From NCBI RefSeq assembly GCF_017742995.1, contig NZ_CP072425.1:3915001-3979000 (forward strand): a DNA stretch of 64,000 nucleotides, given 5' to 3'. Numbering within the stretch: the stretch's first letter is position 1; each line of letters begins with the position of its first letter. Origin of the DNA: Pseudoalteromonas viridis. Its GTDB lineage: Bacteria; Pseudomonadota; Gammaproteobacteria; Enterobacterales; Alteromonadaceae. The notes under the pieces are model-generated. The model did not search any database. It had not been told where the DNA came from and saw only the letters and a list, made by a program, of their open reading frames with translations. This document shows, one piece after another, positions 1 through 9,600 of this stretch. The position numbers and the translations under genes are program-made.

Positions 1-1
1 C

Positions 2-541
2 ACCATCTGGCTGTCTCAGGCACAAACAATCAAGGACGATGTTTATATTTCAGAACCGATAATAGAAAAAGGCGCATATTTTGCCGGGATCTATACGTCA
101 GGCTCCAACAAAGTATCTTTACAGAACAAAATCTCAAAGGATCTGAGCCAGATAAGTGTCGTAAGCAGCCGGGCCTGGCTCGTTGACTGGGTCACCCTGA
201 AAGCACTGAAACCCAAACAGCTGCACCACGAAGATGACTGGATCACCATGGCGAAACTGGTCAGCAATGGCTGGGTTGATGCCATGCTAGTTTCGTTTAA
301 CAACACTCGCCCTTTTTTCTATGAAGGGCCAGGATACCGAATAGAAGCCGTCGAAGGTATTAAGGTCGCACTGCGCGATAGCCGACATTTTGTGGTCTCC
401 CGGCATCACCCATACGCAAAAGAAGCCTATAACGCGTTGCAACTTGGCCTGGCAAAACTCAAAGCACGCAAGTTCATTTTCCAGGCTTACCGCCAATGCG
501 GGTTTATCACCCCTTTGGTTGACGAGTGGTACACTCTTTAG
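2..541 (+). CDS. Periplasmic solute-binding protein, family 3-like (3' part only)
   Basis: The reading frame is open from the left edge, so the 5' end and signal peptide lie outside the window; about 179 residues remain. The visible part has the look of the second lobe of an extracellular solute-binding protein (PBPb type): a stretch around SSRAWLVDWVTLKAL, then 'GWVDAMLVSF', and a C-terminal helix-rich tail with 'HHPYAKEAYNALQLGLAKLKA'. Such small stand-alone binding proteins are common in Pseudoalteromonas and related marine bacteria and are often not linked to a transporter. The substrate cannot be told. The family assignment is by pattern only and is moderate; the downstream gene is unrelated. 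Confidence 0.55.
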   Translation, partial: TIWLSQAQTIKDDVYISEPIIEKGAYFAGIYTSGSNKVSLQNKISKDLSQISVVSSRAWLVDWVTLKALKPKQLHHEDDWITMAKLVSNGWVDAMLVSFNNTRPFFYEGPGYRIEAVEGIKVALRDSRHFVVSRHHPYAKEAYNALQLGLAKLKARKFIFQAYRQCGFITPLVDEWYTL

Positions 542-647
542 CCCTAAAATCGCAATTATCTGGTTTAATTTCGGGTATTCATATTTCTTCCATTTTCTTC
601 TCCTAAATTTCCAGCCTCTCGGGAATATGTCAATTTAGGAACAACTA

Positions 648-1058
648 ATGAATGAATTAAAACTGGAAGTAAATACGGCTTTTTACAGCGTGGTTGGTGT
701 TTTCGTTATTACGTTATTGGCACTGGCGGGACTGTTTACTGAACTCAATCTGTCATTTCTGGCAACAGTACAAATCGCGATAGCCAGCGTCGTAACTGTT
801 GCATTGGTTATTCACCTACTACTTAGTATGGCAGGGCATAAACGCGTCACACTGTGCAACCAGGGGCTGTCATTTTTCAGCCTCACCGGGCGCCAACGTT
901 ACGTTCCAGCCGAAAACATTCAAGCTATTGAATTTGTTCGCTACATTGGTCTGACGATGACCCATGTTAAGACCAATAACGGGGTGATTAAGCTGCTGGC
1001 ATTCAGAATACGCAAAGAACAGCAACAGCGTCTGAAAAGTATGGGTTACCTGGCGTAA
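648..1058 (+). CDS. Small membrane protein with two TM helices and PH-like C-terminal part
   Basis: I do not recognise a named family. The 136-residue product has two hydrophobic segments (about residues 12-32 and 38-60), followed by a soluble segment of about 70 residues containing 'RVTLCNQGLSFFSLTGRQRYVPAENIQAIEF', which resembles the beta-rich pattern of bacterial PH (YdbT/YcxB-like) domains: a strand, a glycine turn, then 'I..I.' before the next strand. The ATG is preceded by TTTAGGA, a usable ribosome binding site. It stands alone between the binding-protein gene and the M14 peptidase gene, both on the same strand, with gaps of 106 and 62 bases. Role unknown; the inner membrane is the likely location. 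Confidence 0.6.
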   Translation: MNELKLEVNTAFYSVVGVFVITLLALAGLFTELNLSFLATVQIAIASVVTVALVIHLLLSMAGHKRVTLCNQGLSFFSLTGRQRYVPAENIQAIEFVRYIGLTMTHVKTNNGVIKLLAFRIRKEQQQRLKSMGYLA

Positions 1059-1120
1059 CCCCCTTGCCCTTGACCCACAATCAAATTAGCATGCAGATAT
1101 AAATCAAAAAGAGACATGTT

Positions 1121-2032
1121 ATGACTGAACAGTACCCGATAGGGCAAGCCGGCAAACCTTGGCAAGCAGCAGAAAAACAGCAGTGGTTCGCTACACAAAT
1201 CAACAAGCGTGACTACTTCGAAGATATTAAACCGCTTATCAATGCCCTAAAAGCAGACTTTCGAGTCGAGCAATACGGTGTACTCAATTACGATACCCAG
1301 TATCCGCTATATGCACTGAAATCCGCCAACTGGCATGCGGAACTACCTGTCGTACTGGTGACTGGTGGGGTACATGGCTATGAAACCAGTGGCGTGCTTG
1401 GTGCATTGGCGTTTGCAAAGCAGCATGCTAACACCTTTGAAGGTCAGTTTAATCTGCTTATATTGCCCTGTATCAGTCCCTGGGGTTACGAAACCATTAA
1501 CCGCTGGAACCCAGAAGCTGTAGACCCTAATCGTTCCTTTTATGCCAACAGCCCTGCTCAGGAATCACAGCTTGCAATGGATTACGTCAATCAATATCAG
1601 GAGTCCATTGCCCTGCATATCGACTTGCATGAAACCACAGACACAGACAACAGCGAATTCAGACCTGCACTGGCTGCGCGCGATGGCAAAGTAAATCATA
1701 ACTGGAATATTCCGGACGGATTTTATTTGGTTGGTCATACCCAGAAACCACAAGCGGCATTTCAACAGGCAATCATTCACGCCGTGCAACAGGTCACACA
1801 TATTGCCCAAGCGGATGAACATAATGCGCTCATTGGCGTACCGGTAGAACAATTTGGCGTTATCAACTACGACGCCACGCATCTTGGCCTGTGTATGGGT
1901 ATGACCAATGCGCCCTATGTCACGACCACCGAAGTTTACCCGGACAGCCCCAACACAACACCGCAAAATTGTATTGATGGCCAGGTTGCTGCCATCGAAG
2001 GCGCAATCGCCTACCTGGCAGCCCAAAAGTAA
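1121..2032 (+). CDS. M14 family metallocarboxypeptidase
   Basis: The 303-residue protein has the M14 zinc-peptidase layout: H85 and E88 in 'HGYE' (the HxxE zinc pair), 'DPNR' near residue 135 as the substrate carboxylate-binding region, the third zinc histidine in 'HIDLHETTD' around 166-170, and a catalytic glutamate candidate in 'TTTEVYPDSP' near the C-terminus. No signal peptide is visible, so a cytoplasmic location is likely. Known M14 subfamilies include carboxypeptidases and succinylglutamate desuccinylase/aspartoacylase-like enzymes; sequence alone does not fix the substrate. An RBS-like AAAGAGA precedes the ATG. The convergent CBS gene ends 1 base away, so the two genes share their 3' boundary. 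Confidence 0.8.
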   Translation: MTEQYPIGQAGKPWQAAEKQQWFATQINKRDYFEDIKPLINALKADFRVEQYGVLNYDTQYPLYALKSANWHAELPVVLVTGGVHGYETSGVLGALAFAKQHANTFEGQFNLLILPCISPWGYETINRWNPEAVDPNRSFYANSPAQESQLAMDYVNQYQESIALHIDLHETTDTDNSEFRPALAARDGKVNHNWNIPDGFYLVGHTQKPQAAFQQAIIHAVQQVTHIAQADEHNALIGVPVEQFGVINYDATHLGLCMGMTNAPYVTTTEVYPDSPNTTPQNCIDGQVAAIEGAIAYLAAQK

Positions 2033-2033
2033 T

Positions 2034-2624
2034 TTAGGCCATCAACTCCCCGTGCTCGTGAATGATTTCAAAGATGTCTCTAAAAGAGTGTGCTTTTTGG
2101 AAGATATTCACGGGCACATGTAAGGCTCGGGCAATGTCTGACGACGAAATCATCCCTCTCAGACCCCCTTTTTCATCCATTAATAATACATGCTGCTGAC
2201 CTAGCTCCTTCAGCGTCTCTAATACATCCCCTATTTTTGCTTTGGCAACGGTCGTAAAGCGCATTGCATGTAAGTCCTGCTTTTTGGTCATAACATCTTC
2301 AACGGTTAAATCGCTACGAGATACCTGCCTTTTCTGGGCAATAGACAAGACCCGCCGACCCGACAAGTCTTTTGAATTAACCACGCCGAGAAAGGTATCA
2401 TCGTGATCAACGACCAGCTTCGATCGCACATGGCCGTTTAACATCATATAAACGGCATGATCTATGTCGACATCCTTTTGGATCATCTGAGGCTGACGTC
2501 TGGCAAAGTCGGTGATCACCTTAACGGCGGGACTCGATAAACTCAACGGCTCTGCATCCGAGTAATCACAAAACTGATAGACCCCTTCTAACTTAAGTGT
2601 TTTTAGCGATTTATATTCACTCAT
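2034..2624 (-). CDS. CBS-domain-pair protein
   Basis: This 196-residue protein consists mainly of two CBS motifs: the first around residues 45-95 ('DIDHAVYMMLNGHVRSKLVV.....LGVVNSKDL') and the second around 115-175 ('VEDVMTKK.....MISSSDIARAL'). CBS pairs (Bateman modules) bind adenine nucleotides and related ligands and usually act as sensors. No catalytic domain is fused, so the partner is unknown. The ATG is preceded by a strong GGAGGGG ribosome binding site. The gene is convergent with the M14 peptidase gene and divergent from the FHA gene. Confidence 0.85.
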   Translation of the reverse strand: MSEYKSLKTLKLEGVYQFCDYSDAEPLSLSSPAVKVITDFARRQPQMIQKDVDIDHAVYMMLNGHVRSKLVVDHDDTFLGVVNSKDLSGRRVLSIAQKRQVSRSDLTVEDVMTKKQDLHAMRFTTVAKAKIGDVLETLKELGQQHVLLMDEKGGLRGMISSSDIARALHVPVNIFQKAHSFRDIFEIIHEHGELMA

Positions 2625-2773
2625 ATCCCCTCCGCTGTCGACGCTTAGGCCGAACCTTGTGATGTCACGCTAATAAAAATATGGAACATAGTTGCGTGTT
2701 ATGCAAGAGAGTGGGTTGCAAGGTGTAATCTGCTGTAATGGCAAGATACCTGTGGTCTGGTTACAATGGTAGG
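2625..2773. other. Intergenic region upstream of the CBS gene and of a small-RNA candidate
   Basis: No open reading frame of note. It holds the upstream region of the minus-strand CBS gene and, on the plus strand, a possible promoter for the small RNA candidate that follows: TGGCAA (2739-2744) 17 bases from TACAAT (2762-2767). The -10 is good, the -35 weak. Confidence 0.4.
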
Positions 2774-2877
2774 GTTCGCAATTGTCTTTGCCCGGACATG
2801 ATAATTGCCTGATTCAGGTCGATTATTTTTGTGAATATTTCCTGAAATAACAGCACCCGCTGCGGCGGGTTCTTTTT
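2774..2877 (+). ncRNA. Candidate small RNA or terminated leader upstream of the FHA gene
   Basis: A plus-strand intrinsic terminator (ACCCGC-TGCG-GCGGGT followed by TCTTTTT, 2855-2877) lies in a gap where no plus-strand gene could feed it: the nearest upstream plus gene ends at 2032, beyond a convergent gene. A TACAAT -10 element at 2762-2767 would start an RNA of about 104 bases ending at this terminator. A short hairpin (CCTGA/TCAGG) sits in its middle. Alternatively it is an attenuated leader of the FHA gene at 2981. The 5' end starts with GTAGGGT like Spot 42, but the rest does not match and polA is not adjacent. Confidence 0.35.
2855..2877 (+). terminator. Intrinsic terminator upstream of the FHA gene
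   Basis: Six-base GC-rich stem ACCCGC/GCGGGT with a TGCG loop, followed on the plus strand by TCTTTTT. It points toward the FHA gene, about 100 bases upstream of its start. Confidence 0.65.
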
Positions 2878-2980
2878 ATAAATTGAAGGTAACTAAGGAA
2901 ATAGTGCCCTCAACAAGGTAGAATCTCCACCGAAATGCAACTTCGCGTGCGTCACTTATACGGAAAGTTAGGAAAATTTT

Positions 2981-3937
2981 ATGGCTTATTTAATCGATGA
3001 ACAGAAACTGGAAAAAATTTACCTGAAAAGTTATCACACTTTTGGGCGTTACAAATTTAATGTAGATACGTTCGTCGATAAGCCCGGTATATCCCGACAT
3101 CATGCCATCATTGAGCACGCCAATAACACTTGGCTCATTCGCGATGTCAGTACAAACGGCATTTGGATCAATGATAAAAAGATTGATAAAAACCTCCCAT
3201 ATCAGCTTTCAGAGAATGACAAAATTGACTTTGCAGCCCCGGGACAAAACTCTTACGTCGTGGCCAACCTGAATGCCAATTGTCAGTATCTGGTATCGCA
3301 AACCAACGCCAATGAAGTCATTGAACTGGAAAATCAGATCCTGTTGCCCAATGACGAAGAGGCCAGCCATATCGTGTATTTCGACGCCCTGCTCAATTAC
3401 TGGTTTTTGGAAGATTTAAACACCTCAGACCGCCAAGCCTTGATTGATGGCGGCGTCGTTTCGCTGTTTGGTCAGCAGTGGCTATTTTACTGTGCCAATA
3501 CCTCCACCATGACCAAGCACCTGGACAATCAGCCGATCGTAAAACCCATTGCACTCAATTTTAGTGTAAGCCAGGACGAGGAAAAAACGGATTTGACACT
3601 GGAACTTGAAGGTCAGGAAATCGACTTAGGTTGCCGCACGCACCACTACCTGATGTTACTGCTGGCACGAACCCGGATTGACGATAAACAAAACGGCATG
3701 GACACGGAGTCTCAGGGCTGGCTTTATCGCGAAGACTTGGCCAAAGCGCTTGGCGTGCAAACCAATCATATGAATATCATGGTGCACCGCGCCCGTAAGC
3801 AACTAACTGAGGCAGGCGGAGATAGAGCGCCTGAACTGGCCTATGTGCTGGAAACCAACAATGGTAAAATTCGTCTTAACTGCCAGAATATTACCATTGT
3901 TAAAGGATGCCAACTGGAAACCCGGATCTCAATCTAA
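2981..3937 (+). CDS. FHA domain protein with C-terminal winged-helix-like domain
   Basis: The N-terminal 90 residues form a forkhead-associated domain, which binds phosphothreonine peptides: 'GRYKFNVDTFVDKPGISRHHAIIE' (the G-R and S-R-H core) and then 'WLIRDVSTNGIWIND' (the STNG loop). Residues about 200-300 resemble an OmpR-type winged helix ('EIDLGCRTHHYLMLLLARTR....WLYREDLAKALGV....NIMVHRARKQL....VLETNNGKIRL'). The middle is unassigned. This suggests a DNA-binding protein controlled by a phosphorylated partner, but no kinase or type VI secretion gene lies nearby. RBS AGGA precedes the ATG. The FHA call is firm; the winged helix is inferred from the pattern. Confidence 0.8.
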   Translation: MAYLIDEQKLEKIYLKSYHTFGRYKFNVDTFVDKPGISRHHAIIEHANNTWLIRDVSTNGIWINDKKIDKNLPYQLSENDKIDFAAPGQNSYVVANLNANCQYLVSQTNANEVIELENQILLPNDEEASHIVYFDALLNYWFLEDLNTSDRQALIDGGVVSLFGQQWLFYCANTSTMTKHLDNQPIVKPIALNFSVSQDEEKTDLTLELEGQEIDLGCRTHHYLMLLLARTRIDDKQNGMDTESQGWLYREDLAKALGVQTNHMNIMVHRARKQLTEAGGDRAPELAYVLETNNGKIRLNCQNITIVKGCQLETRISI

Positions 3938-3952
3938 ACAGGCATGAGCAAC

Positions 3953-4474
3953 TCAGGGCCGGTACGGACCGGCCTCATTATTAACCTGCTGCTCAAGGGC
4001 TTTGAAACACCCTATTTTATTGAGTAATTCCATCATCACAAATAGCGGGCCTATCAGTAACCCCATCAGGTCGTCTGCAAAAGCCGGTTTCTTTCCTTCA
4101 AAATAATGTCCAACAAATTGGATCACCCAGCCAATAACAAACAACGCCAGCCCTGTGACATAAAACCACACCACATCGACCCCTGCCTGGGCCATCGCAC
4201 TAAATGCATAACCAGCGCCCGCCTGACACAGTAGCAAAAACGCTATCATCCAGCCGCCTAATGTCGGCGACAAAGCTAAATAATAAATGCTAACCAGCAA
4301 AATTAAACAGGCAGAGAGGCTGATCGGGACTTGAAAGATTACGCCTAGCGGCACAAATGTCATCCAGACCACAGCAAATACGATTAAGGGGACACCGACA
4401 AAGTGGGTTGCAATATTGCGTTTGTCTCTGTGATACAAAGCGTAGTTGATCAGGTGTTGCTCAAGTGATTTCAT
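3953..4474 (-). CDS. Mpo1-like (DUF962/YGL010w) membrane protein
   Basis: The 173-residue protein carries the start motif typical of Mpo1-like proteins, 'YHRDKRNIATHFVGVP' (H15, N20, H24), and a second histidine motif 'FVGHYFEGKKPAF' near residue 125. Four hydrophobic segments separate them. In yeast Mpo1 is an Fe(II)-dependent dioxygenase acting on 2-hydroxy fatty acids, with these histidines as metal ligands; bacterial members are largely uncharacterised, so the reaction here is inference. Inner-membrane location is expected. It is convergent with the FHA gene, and lies downstream of the terminator that closes the rec operon. Confidence 0.82.
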   Translation of the reverse strand: MKSLEQHLINYALYHRDKRNIATHFVGVPLIVFAVVWMTFVPLGVIFQVPISLSACLILLVSIYYLALSPTLGGWMIAFLLLCQAGAGYAFSAMAQAGVDVVWFYVTGLALFVIGWVIQFVGHYFEGKKPAFADDLMGLLIGPLFVMMELLNKIGCFKALEQQVNNEAGPYRP

Positions 4475-4591
4475 CGTTCTTATTCTTTTGAGTAATTACT
4501 TTATTTTATAAAGCCGCAATCCGCTGAAAAAGTCAACACTGTTACAGGATAAGACCATCGCTCTTAGCAGCTTTTTGGCATTTACTGGCAA

Positions 4592-4620
4592 TAAAAATGC
4601 CGCCAGGTGAGTGGCGGCAT
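4592..4620 (-). terminator. Intrinsic terminator of the recCBD operon
   Basis: Nine-base perfect inverted repeat ATGCCGCCA/TGGCGGCAT (4597-4605 and 4612-4620) followed on the minus strand by TTTTTAT. It lies about 100 bases past the recD stop and before the Mpo1-like gene. Confidence 0.85.
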
Positions 4621-4718
4621 AAATCACTGGGTTATTAACGCAGATGAACACTCTCTGTCATCTCCGTCATTTACAACTGTAGCCCAAAGAAAAAAACAAA
4701 CAAGATAAAAACATAAAT

Positions 4719-6635
4719 TTAACCCAAGTGTAACCTGTGGGCCATTCCTGATTGTCTTCCGGCCTCCGTTTGCATGGATAATTGCAACACTTGCGGCTGG
4801 CAATTAAGCTCCAGGTGTTGCTTTGCACGCGTAATGCCTGTGTAAACCAGCTGACGGTTCACACCTTTACCGGCGCGCTGGATTGGAGGCAAAATCAATG
4901 CCGTATAATCAAACTCCGAGCCCTGAGACTTATGGATAGTCATGGCATACACCAGCTCAAAACTGGGTAGCCTTACGGGATAAAAATATCGCACTGTGCT
5001 TTGCTCATCAATAAAAGTTGCATAAAGCTGGCCCTGTGCATCAGGTAATAAAATGCCAATATCGCCATTAAACAGTTTAAGCTGGTAATCATTTTGCGTG
5101 ATCATAATCGGCATTCCGGCGTAAAAGCGGCTATATGGGGCGACCAGCCTGCGCTGAGCAAGTTTCTGCTCGATACGCTTATTGAGCTCTGCGACGCCAT
5201 AAGGCCCTTCTCTGACCGCTGCAAGCAGCTGGTACTGACTGAATAACGCGTGCACCTCTTCGGGCTCACTGTGATTGTGGATAGCCTCCAGGTATCGGCT
5301 GTAGTGATCCGCCGCCCGGCCAAGCAAGGCGTTATATTGATCCACACCCAGTCCGTAAAAACTCAGATCGCTGAATCCGTGATTGATCACCTGTTGCAGC
5401 TGCTGTGGATCGTTGTTATTAACCGCACTGGCCAGTTGACCAATGCCGCTATCACTTTTAAAGCGATGACTTTGCTGCAAAAATGCCGTGGCATCGGCCA
5501 GTGCATAACGGCTTGCTTTGCCCTTTAGCACGTCACGCCCGGCAAAACAGACCTGATTTAAAAAAGACGCACGATTCATGGTATATGCTGGCTGTGTACC
5601 GAGTTTAAGATGACCACATAAGTCACCCAATATACTGCCGGTATCAACCGATGCGAGTTGGTCTTTATCACCCAGCAGGATCAGTCTGGCCTGCGGCGGC
5701 AGCGCCCTGACCAGTTTATTCATCAGCGCTAGGTCAACCATAGAGGCTTCATCCACTATCAACAAATCGATATGCAGCGGGTTTTGCTGATGATGAATAA
5801 AGCGGTTGGTGTTCGGGATCACACCAAGCAAACGGTGAATGGTTTGGGCTTGCTCCGGAATAAGCGTTGCCAACTCGGGCGGCAGCGACAGCCGCCCTTT
5901 CGCACCAATGATAGACTCGCTGAGTCTGGCTGCTGCTTTGCCTGTCGGCGCCACCAGCTTAATACTCAGTGGTGCAGCCGTATACAGGGACTGTAAAATC
6001 GCCAGTAACTTGGTCACCGTTGTGGTTTTGCCAGTGCCGGGGCCTCCGGTGATCACACAAAACCCGCTGGATGCAGCCATGGCACAGGCAACCTTTTGCC
6101 AATCTATGTCCTGAGCGTTGTCGTCCGGAAAATACTGGTCCAGCAAAGCACTCAATTGCCCTGCATCTTGTTGTATCGGTTGCTCTGCCATCTGCCGAAA
6201 ACGATCACTCAGGTAAGCTTCATAGTCCGCCAGACGCCCCAGATATAATCGCCCGGCAAATAGCCGCAGCGGCCGCCCTTCACCCACCGCCGGATGCGAA
6301 TTCAATGCTGCCAGCGCCATGTCAGGGTTATTAAACGGGGTGTATGGCAAACGCTGAGCCTCTGGCACTGTGTCCGAACCGGCACTCATATCGTCCGTGT
6401 TTAAAGAAAATGGATTCTGCCAGTCAATCTCAGCCAGTAGCAAACAAGTGTGCTGACTTTGTTCCGCCCTTTGCAACAGTAAGACAAGGTAAAATACCGC
6501 GTCATACTGCCCCTGGCACAAAAGCTTTGCCAGCGCCACATCGGCGGCTCGCACACGTCGGGTGTGGATCAGTAAGGCAATATAGGCCTGATGATCCAGC
6601 TCCTCTGCCGGGAATTCAAACATGTCCTGCATCAT
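4719..6635 (-). CDS. recD: Exodeoxyribonuclease V alpha subunit RecD
   Basis: RecD is the 5'-3' helicase motor of the RecBCD complex, which processes double-strand DNA ends for homologous repair and degrades linear DNA. The 638-residue product has Walker A 'GGPGTGKT' at about 197-204, Walker B 'VDEASMVDL' near 295, and the C-terminal SF1 motifs 'YAMTIHKSQGSEFD' (V) and 'LVYTGITRAK' (VI). Length is close to E. coli RecD (608). The start ATG overlaps the recB stop in an ATGA junction, with GGAG seven bases upstream, showing translational coupling. Last gene of the recC-recB-recD operon. Confidence 0.96.
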   Translation of the reverse strand: MMQDMFEFPAEELDHQAYIALLIHTRRVRAADVALAKLLCQGQYDAVFYLVLLLQRAEQSQHTCLLLAEIDWQNPFSLNTDDMSAGSDTVPEAQRLPYTPFNNPDMALAALNSHPAVGEGRPLRLFAGRLYLGRLADYEAYLSDRFRQMAEQPIQQDAGQLSALLDQYFPDDNAQDIDWQKVACAMAASSGFCVITGGPGTGKTTTVTKLLAILQSLYTAAPLSIKLVAPTGKAAARLSESIIGAKGRLSLPPELATLIPEQAQTIHRLLGVIPNTNRFIHHQQNPLHIDLLIVDEASMVDLALMNKLVRALPPQARLILLGDKDQLASVDTGSILGDLCGHLKLGTQPAYTMNRASFLNQVCFAGRDVLKGKASRYALADATAFLQQSHRFKSDSGIGQLASAVNNNDPQQLQQVINHGFSDLSFYGLGVDQYNALLGRAADHYSRYLEAIHNHSEPEEVHALFSQYQLLAAVREGPYGVAELNKRIEQKLAQRRLVAPYSRFYAGMPIMITQNDYQLKLFNGDIGILLPDAQGQLYATFIDEQSTVRYFYPVRLPSFELVYAMTIHKSQGSEFDYTALILPPIQRAGKGVNRQLVYTGITRAKQHLELNCQPQVLQLSMQTEAGRQSGMAHRLHLG

Positions 6636-9600
6636 TCTTGTTCTCCCGTCTCAAATAAGGCATCCAGTTGCAGCAACGTCTTTTCATCCAGTTGGGTGTA
6701 GAAGCAGCCGGCCCCATCCGGTAAAGCACGTAAAAACAAGTAGTACACGCCCCCCAGATGCCGCTGCGGGCAATAATCCGCAAGGCGATGTTTTAATAAC
6801 CGGTGCAAGGCCACAGAGTAAATTAGGTACTGAAGATGATACTGATGCGAGCTCATCGCCAGCGCCAGGTTATCGGCCTGATAATCCGCCGCTGCATCCC
6901 CGAGATAGTTTGATTTATAGTCGAGAATAAAATAGCGCCCCTGCCAGACAAAGATCAGGTCAATAAAGCCTTTGAGCATGCCCTGTACCTCATCAAAACG
7001 TAAATGGCTCGGCGCGCCTGTGATTTGCGCTACTAATTTGTTTAATTTGGTATAGGACAGGCGTTTAAGTGGTAACTGAAATTCCATCTCCACCAGACAA
7101 TCTGAGACGCTCAGCTGGCTCAGCGTCAGCTCCGGAAGCGGGTTGAGAGGCGTACTCAGACACCCCAGGATCCACTGCTCCACGGTTTCCTGCCATACCG
7201 TATCAAGATGATATTTCTCCAGACAAGCCTGGGTTGCTTCTGCTAAGGTCAGTTTGTCTGGCCGGGTAGGCGCATGGGGCGCCGTGAAGTCAATTTGCTC
7301 AAAGATCTCATGTAAACAACTGCCGGCGCGCGCACCTTTAACAAAGGTGTAAGGGGTAAAGCGTTTGATCACGCTCGGCTCGGGCAGGTCAATTTTATGG
7401 TTCTCATCCAGTGCCCCCACCGGGCGCTCTGCGCTGGTTTCATGGTAACTCAACTGGCTAAAACTGGTCATTCGCCAGTTTTGCTCAATCGCTACTTCGA
7501 CAGGCCGACTATGCAACAACTGTGTTTCCTGGGTATGCTGCGCCTGATACACACAAGGCGCTATGCGCAGCACCTCATACGCCATCCCCTCGTGGCGTGA
7601 ACACAGGTCGCGAAGCTGGTCATGCCATTGGGCTGCGTCTGTGATTTTATCCTTGTCAAACAACACATGCCCCAGAGCACATTGCTGGATCCCTGGCTTT
7701 TTACTACGTCCCAGTGGCAGGTTATACAGGCCCAGGCTGCAAAAATGGACCGCCCGGGTCAGTGCTACATACAACAGGCGAATATCCTCCGCAAGACGCT
7801 CACGCTCGGCATTATGCTGTGCGTTATCGTCCGCATCCAGATTAAGCACCAGCTCACCATTTTCATGATAAATCACTTCACTGGCCTCACGGTATGCGGT
7901 GGCAAACGGCATATAAACCAGCGGATATTCCAGTCCTTTGGAGGCGTGCATAGTGACGATTTTGACCAGATCGGCATCGCTTTCGAGGCGCAGCTGGGTG
8001 CCTTCATAGCTGGGGTTGGCACACTGAGCCTGCAACCAGCGCATCACCCTGTGTGTGCCTTCCAGCTCTATCTGTTTATGCTGCAACAACTCGGCCAGAT
8101 GCCGGTAATCTGTCAGCCAGCGCTCAACTTCATGACCTGCCTGCTGCCACAGCGTAACCAGTTGATTGTCGACCAGTAAAGACTCCAGTGTGGCCATTGC
8201 GCCTTGCTGATACCACAGCTGTTTAAGCTGGGCAAACTGCATCAGATAACTCTGCCACAGCCCTTCCTGAGTGCGTAATGCAAAGATCTGTTGCTCGTTT
8301 AGGGCGAACAAGGGACCGGCCAGCACGCCGCGTAATGCCGCTTCATCATAACTGCCATGTACAACGTGCAGTAACTGCCAGACAGCCAGCGCGACAGGCT
8401 GCGAAAACACACTGTCACGGGCCAGATAAACACTGCTTACGCCAGCCTTTTGTAACGCCTGTTTTATCACACTGGCTTCAACGCGATCCCGAACCAGCAC
8501 ACAAATATCCGCAGCCAGCACCGGGCGCTTGCCAATGCGAGCACGCCCCTCCTGCGCCTGGGTAAGCAATTGTGCAATTTGCGCCGCAAAGCCCTCGGCG
8601 AGCTGTGGATAGGCGCTGGCTTTGCTGGTAACCGGCGCGTCGTCATCTTCAAGCACATTGAATTGCAATGCCGCAGGCTCAGTGCCATCCAGAGTAAAGG
8701 TATTATCGGCGTCTTTGCCCGCGGCCTCGACTTCAATAAACGGAATGTCGCGGTTAAAAATAAAACTGTCGGCTTGCGCGGTAAAAATGGCATTCACTGC
8801 ACTGACCACGCGCCGGGCCGAGCGATAATTCTTATCCAAAGTAAACTGGCGAGTTTCATCCACCTGATGTTTCGCACCAATGTAAGTGAAGATATCCGCA
8901 CCACGAAAACCGTATATGGCCTGCTTGGGGTCGCCTATCATGGTCAGGCCTTGGGCGCCGTCAGTGCCATAGATGCGAGAAAAGATACCAAACTGAATGG
9001 GATCTGTGTCCTGGAATTCGTCTATCATCGCAACCGGATACAGCTGCGCAATTTTTTTAGCCAGCGTCTCACCCTGCGCACCATGTAATGCCTGATGCAA
9101 GTTTTGTAGCAGATCGTCTGGCGAGATAAGGCTGTGTTCAAGCTTTGCCTGACTCATCAGCGCGCGCACTTCTTTCAGTGCATGCTGCAACAAGGCAATG
9201 GATAATCCTTTGGACACATTTTGATGTAACAGCGCCATCTCATCAAACCAGCCCAACGCCGGGTGGACAATCGGCTTACCCGTTTTGGTATAGTTTTTCG
9301 GGTCGCTCAGCTGAGCCTCTCCCCATAAGGCAAACGAATGCTTGCTGCTACCAAATTCAAAGTACCAGTCGTCGCCCATACAATAGTCGATCAGCGCCTG
9401 GATATTGGCCGGGCGTCCCGGCGCTTTGCTCTTTGAAATTCCACTGTCGCGCAATAACTGGAAAAAATCAGAGTTTAACAGCTGTTGTTTAAACCCTGCC
9501 GCCCGGCGCTGATACTCAGCTCTTTGCTCCAGCACGACTGCCAGGTCCAGCTCAGGCGCCAGACGGGCATCACCGCGTTTAAGCAAAGGATAAAGGCGCT

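Noticed and set aside
2774..2877. Spot 42 identity for the small RNA near the FHA gene
   Set aside because: Only the GTAGGGT start is shared; the rest of the sequence and the polA neighbourhood do not match.
7622..8179. 185-residue antisense frame inside recB
   Set aside because: Shadow of recB; no ribosome binding site and no recognisable domain.
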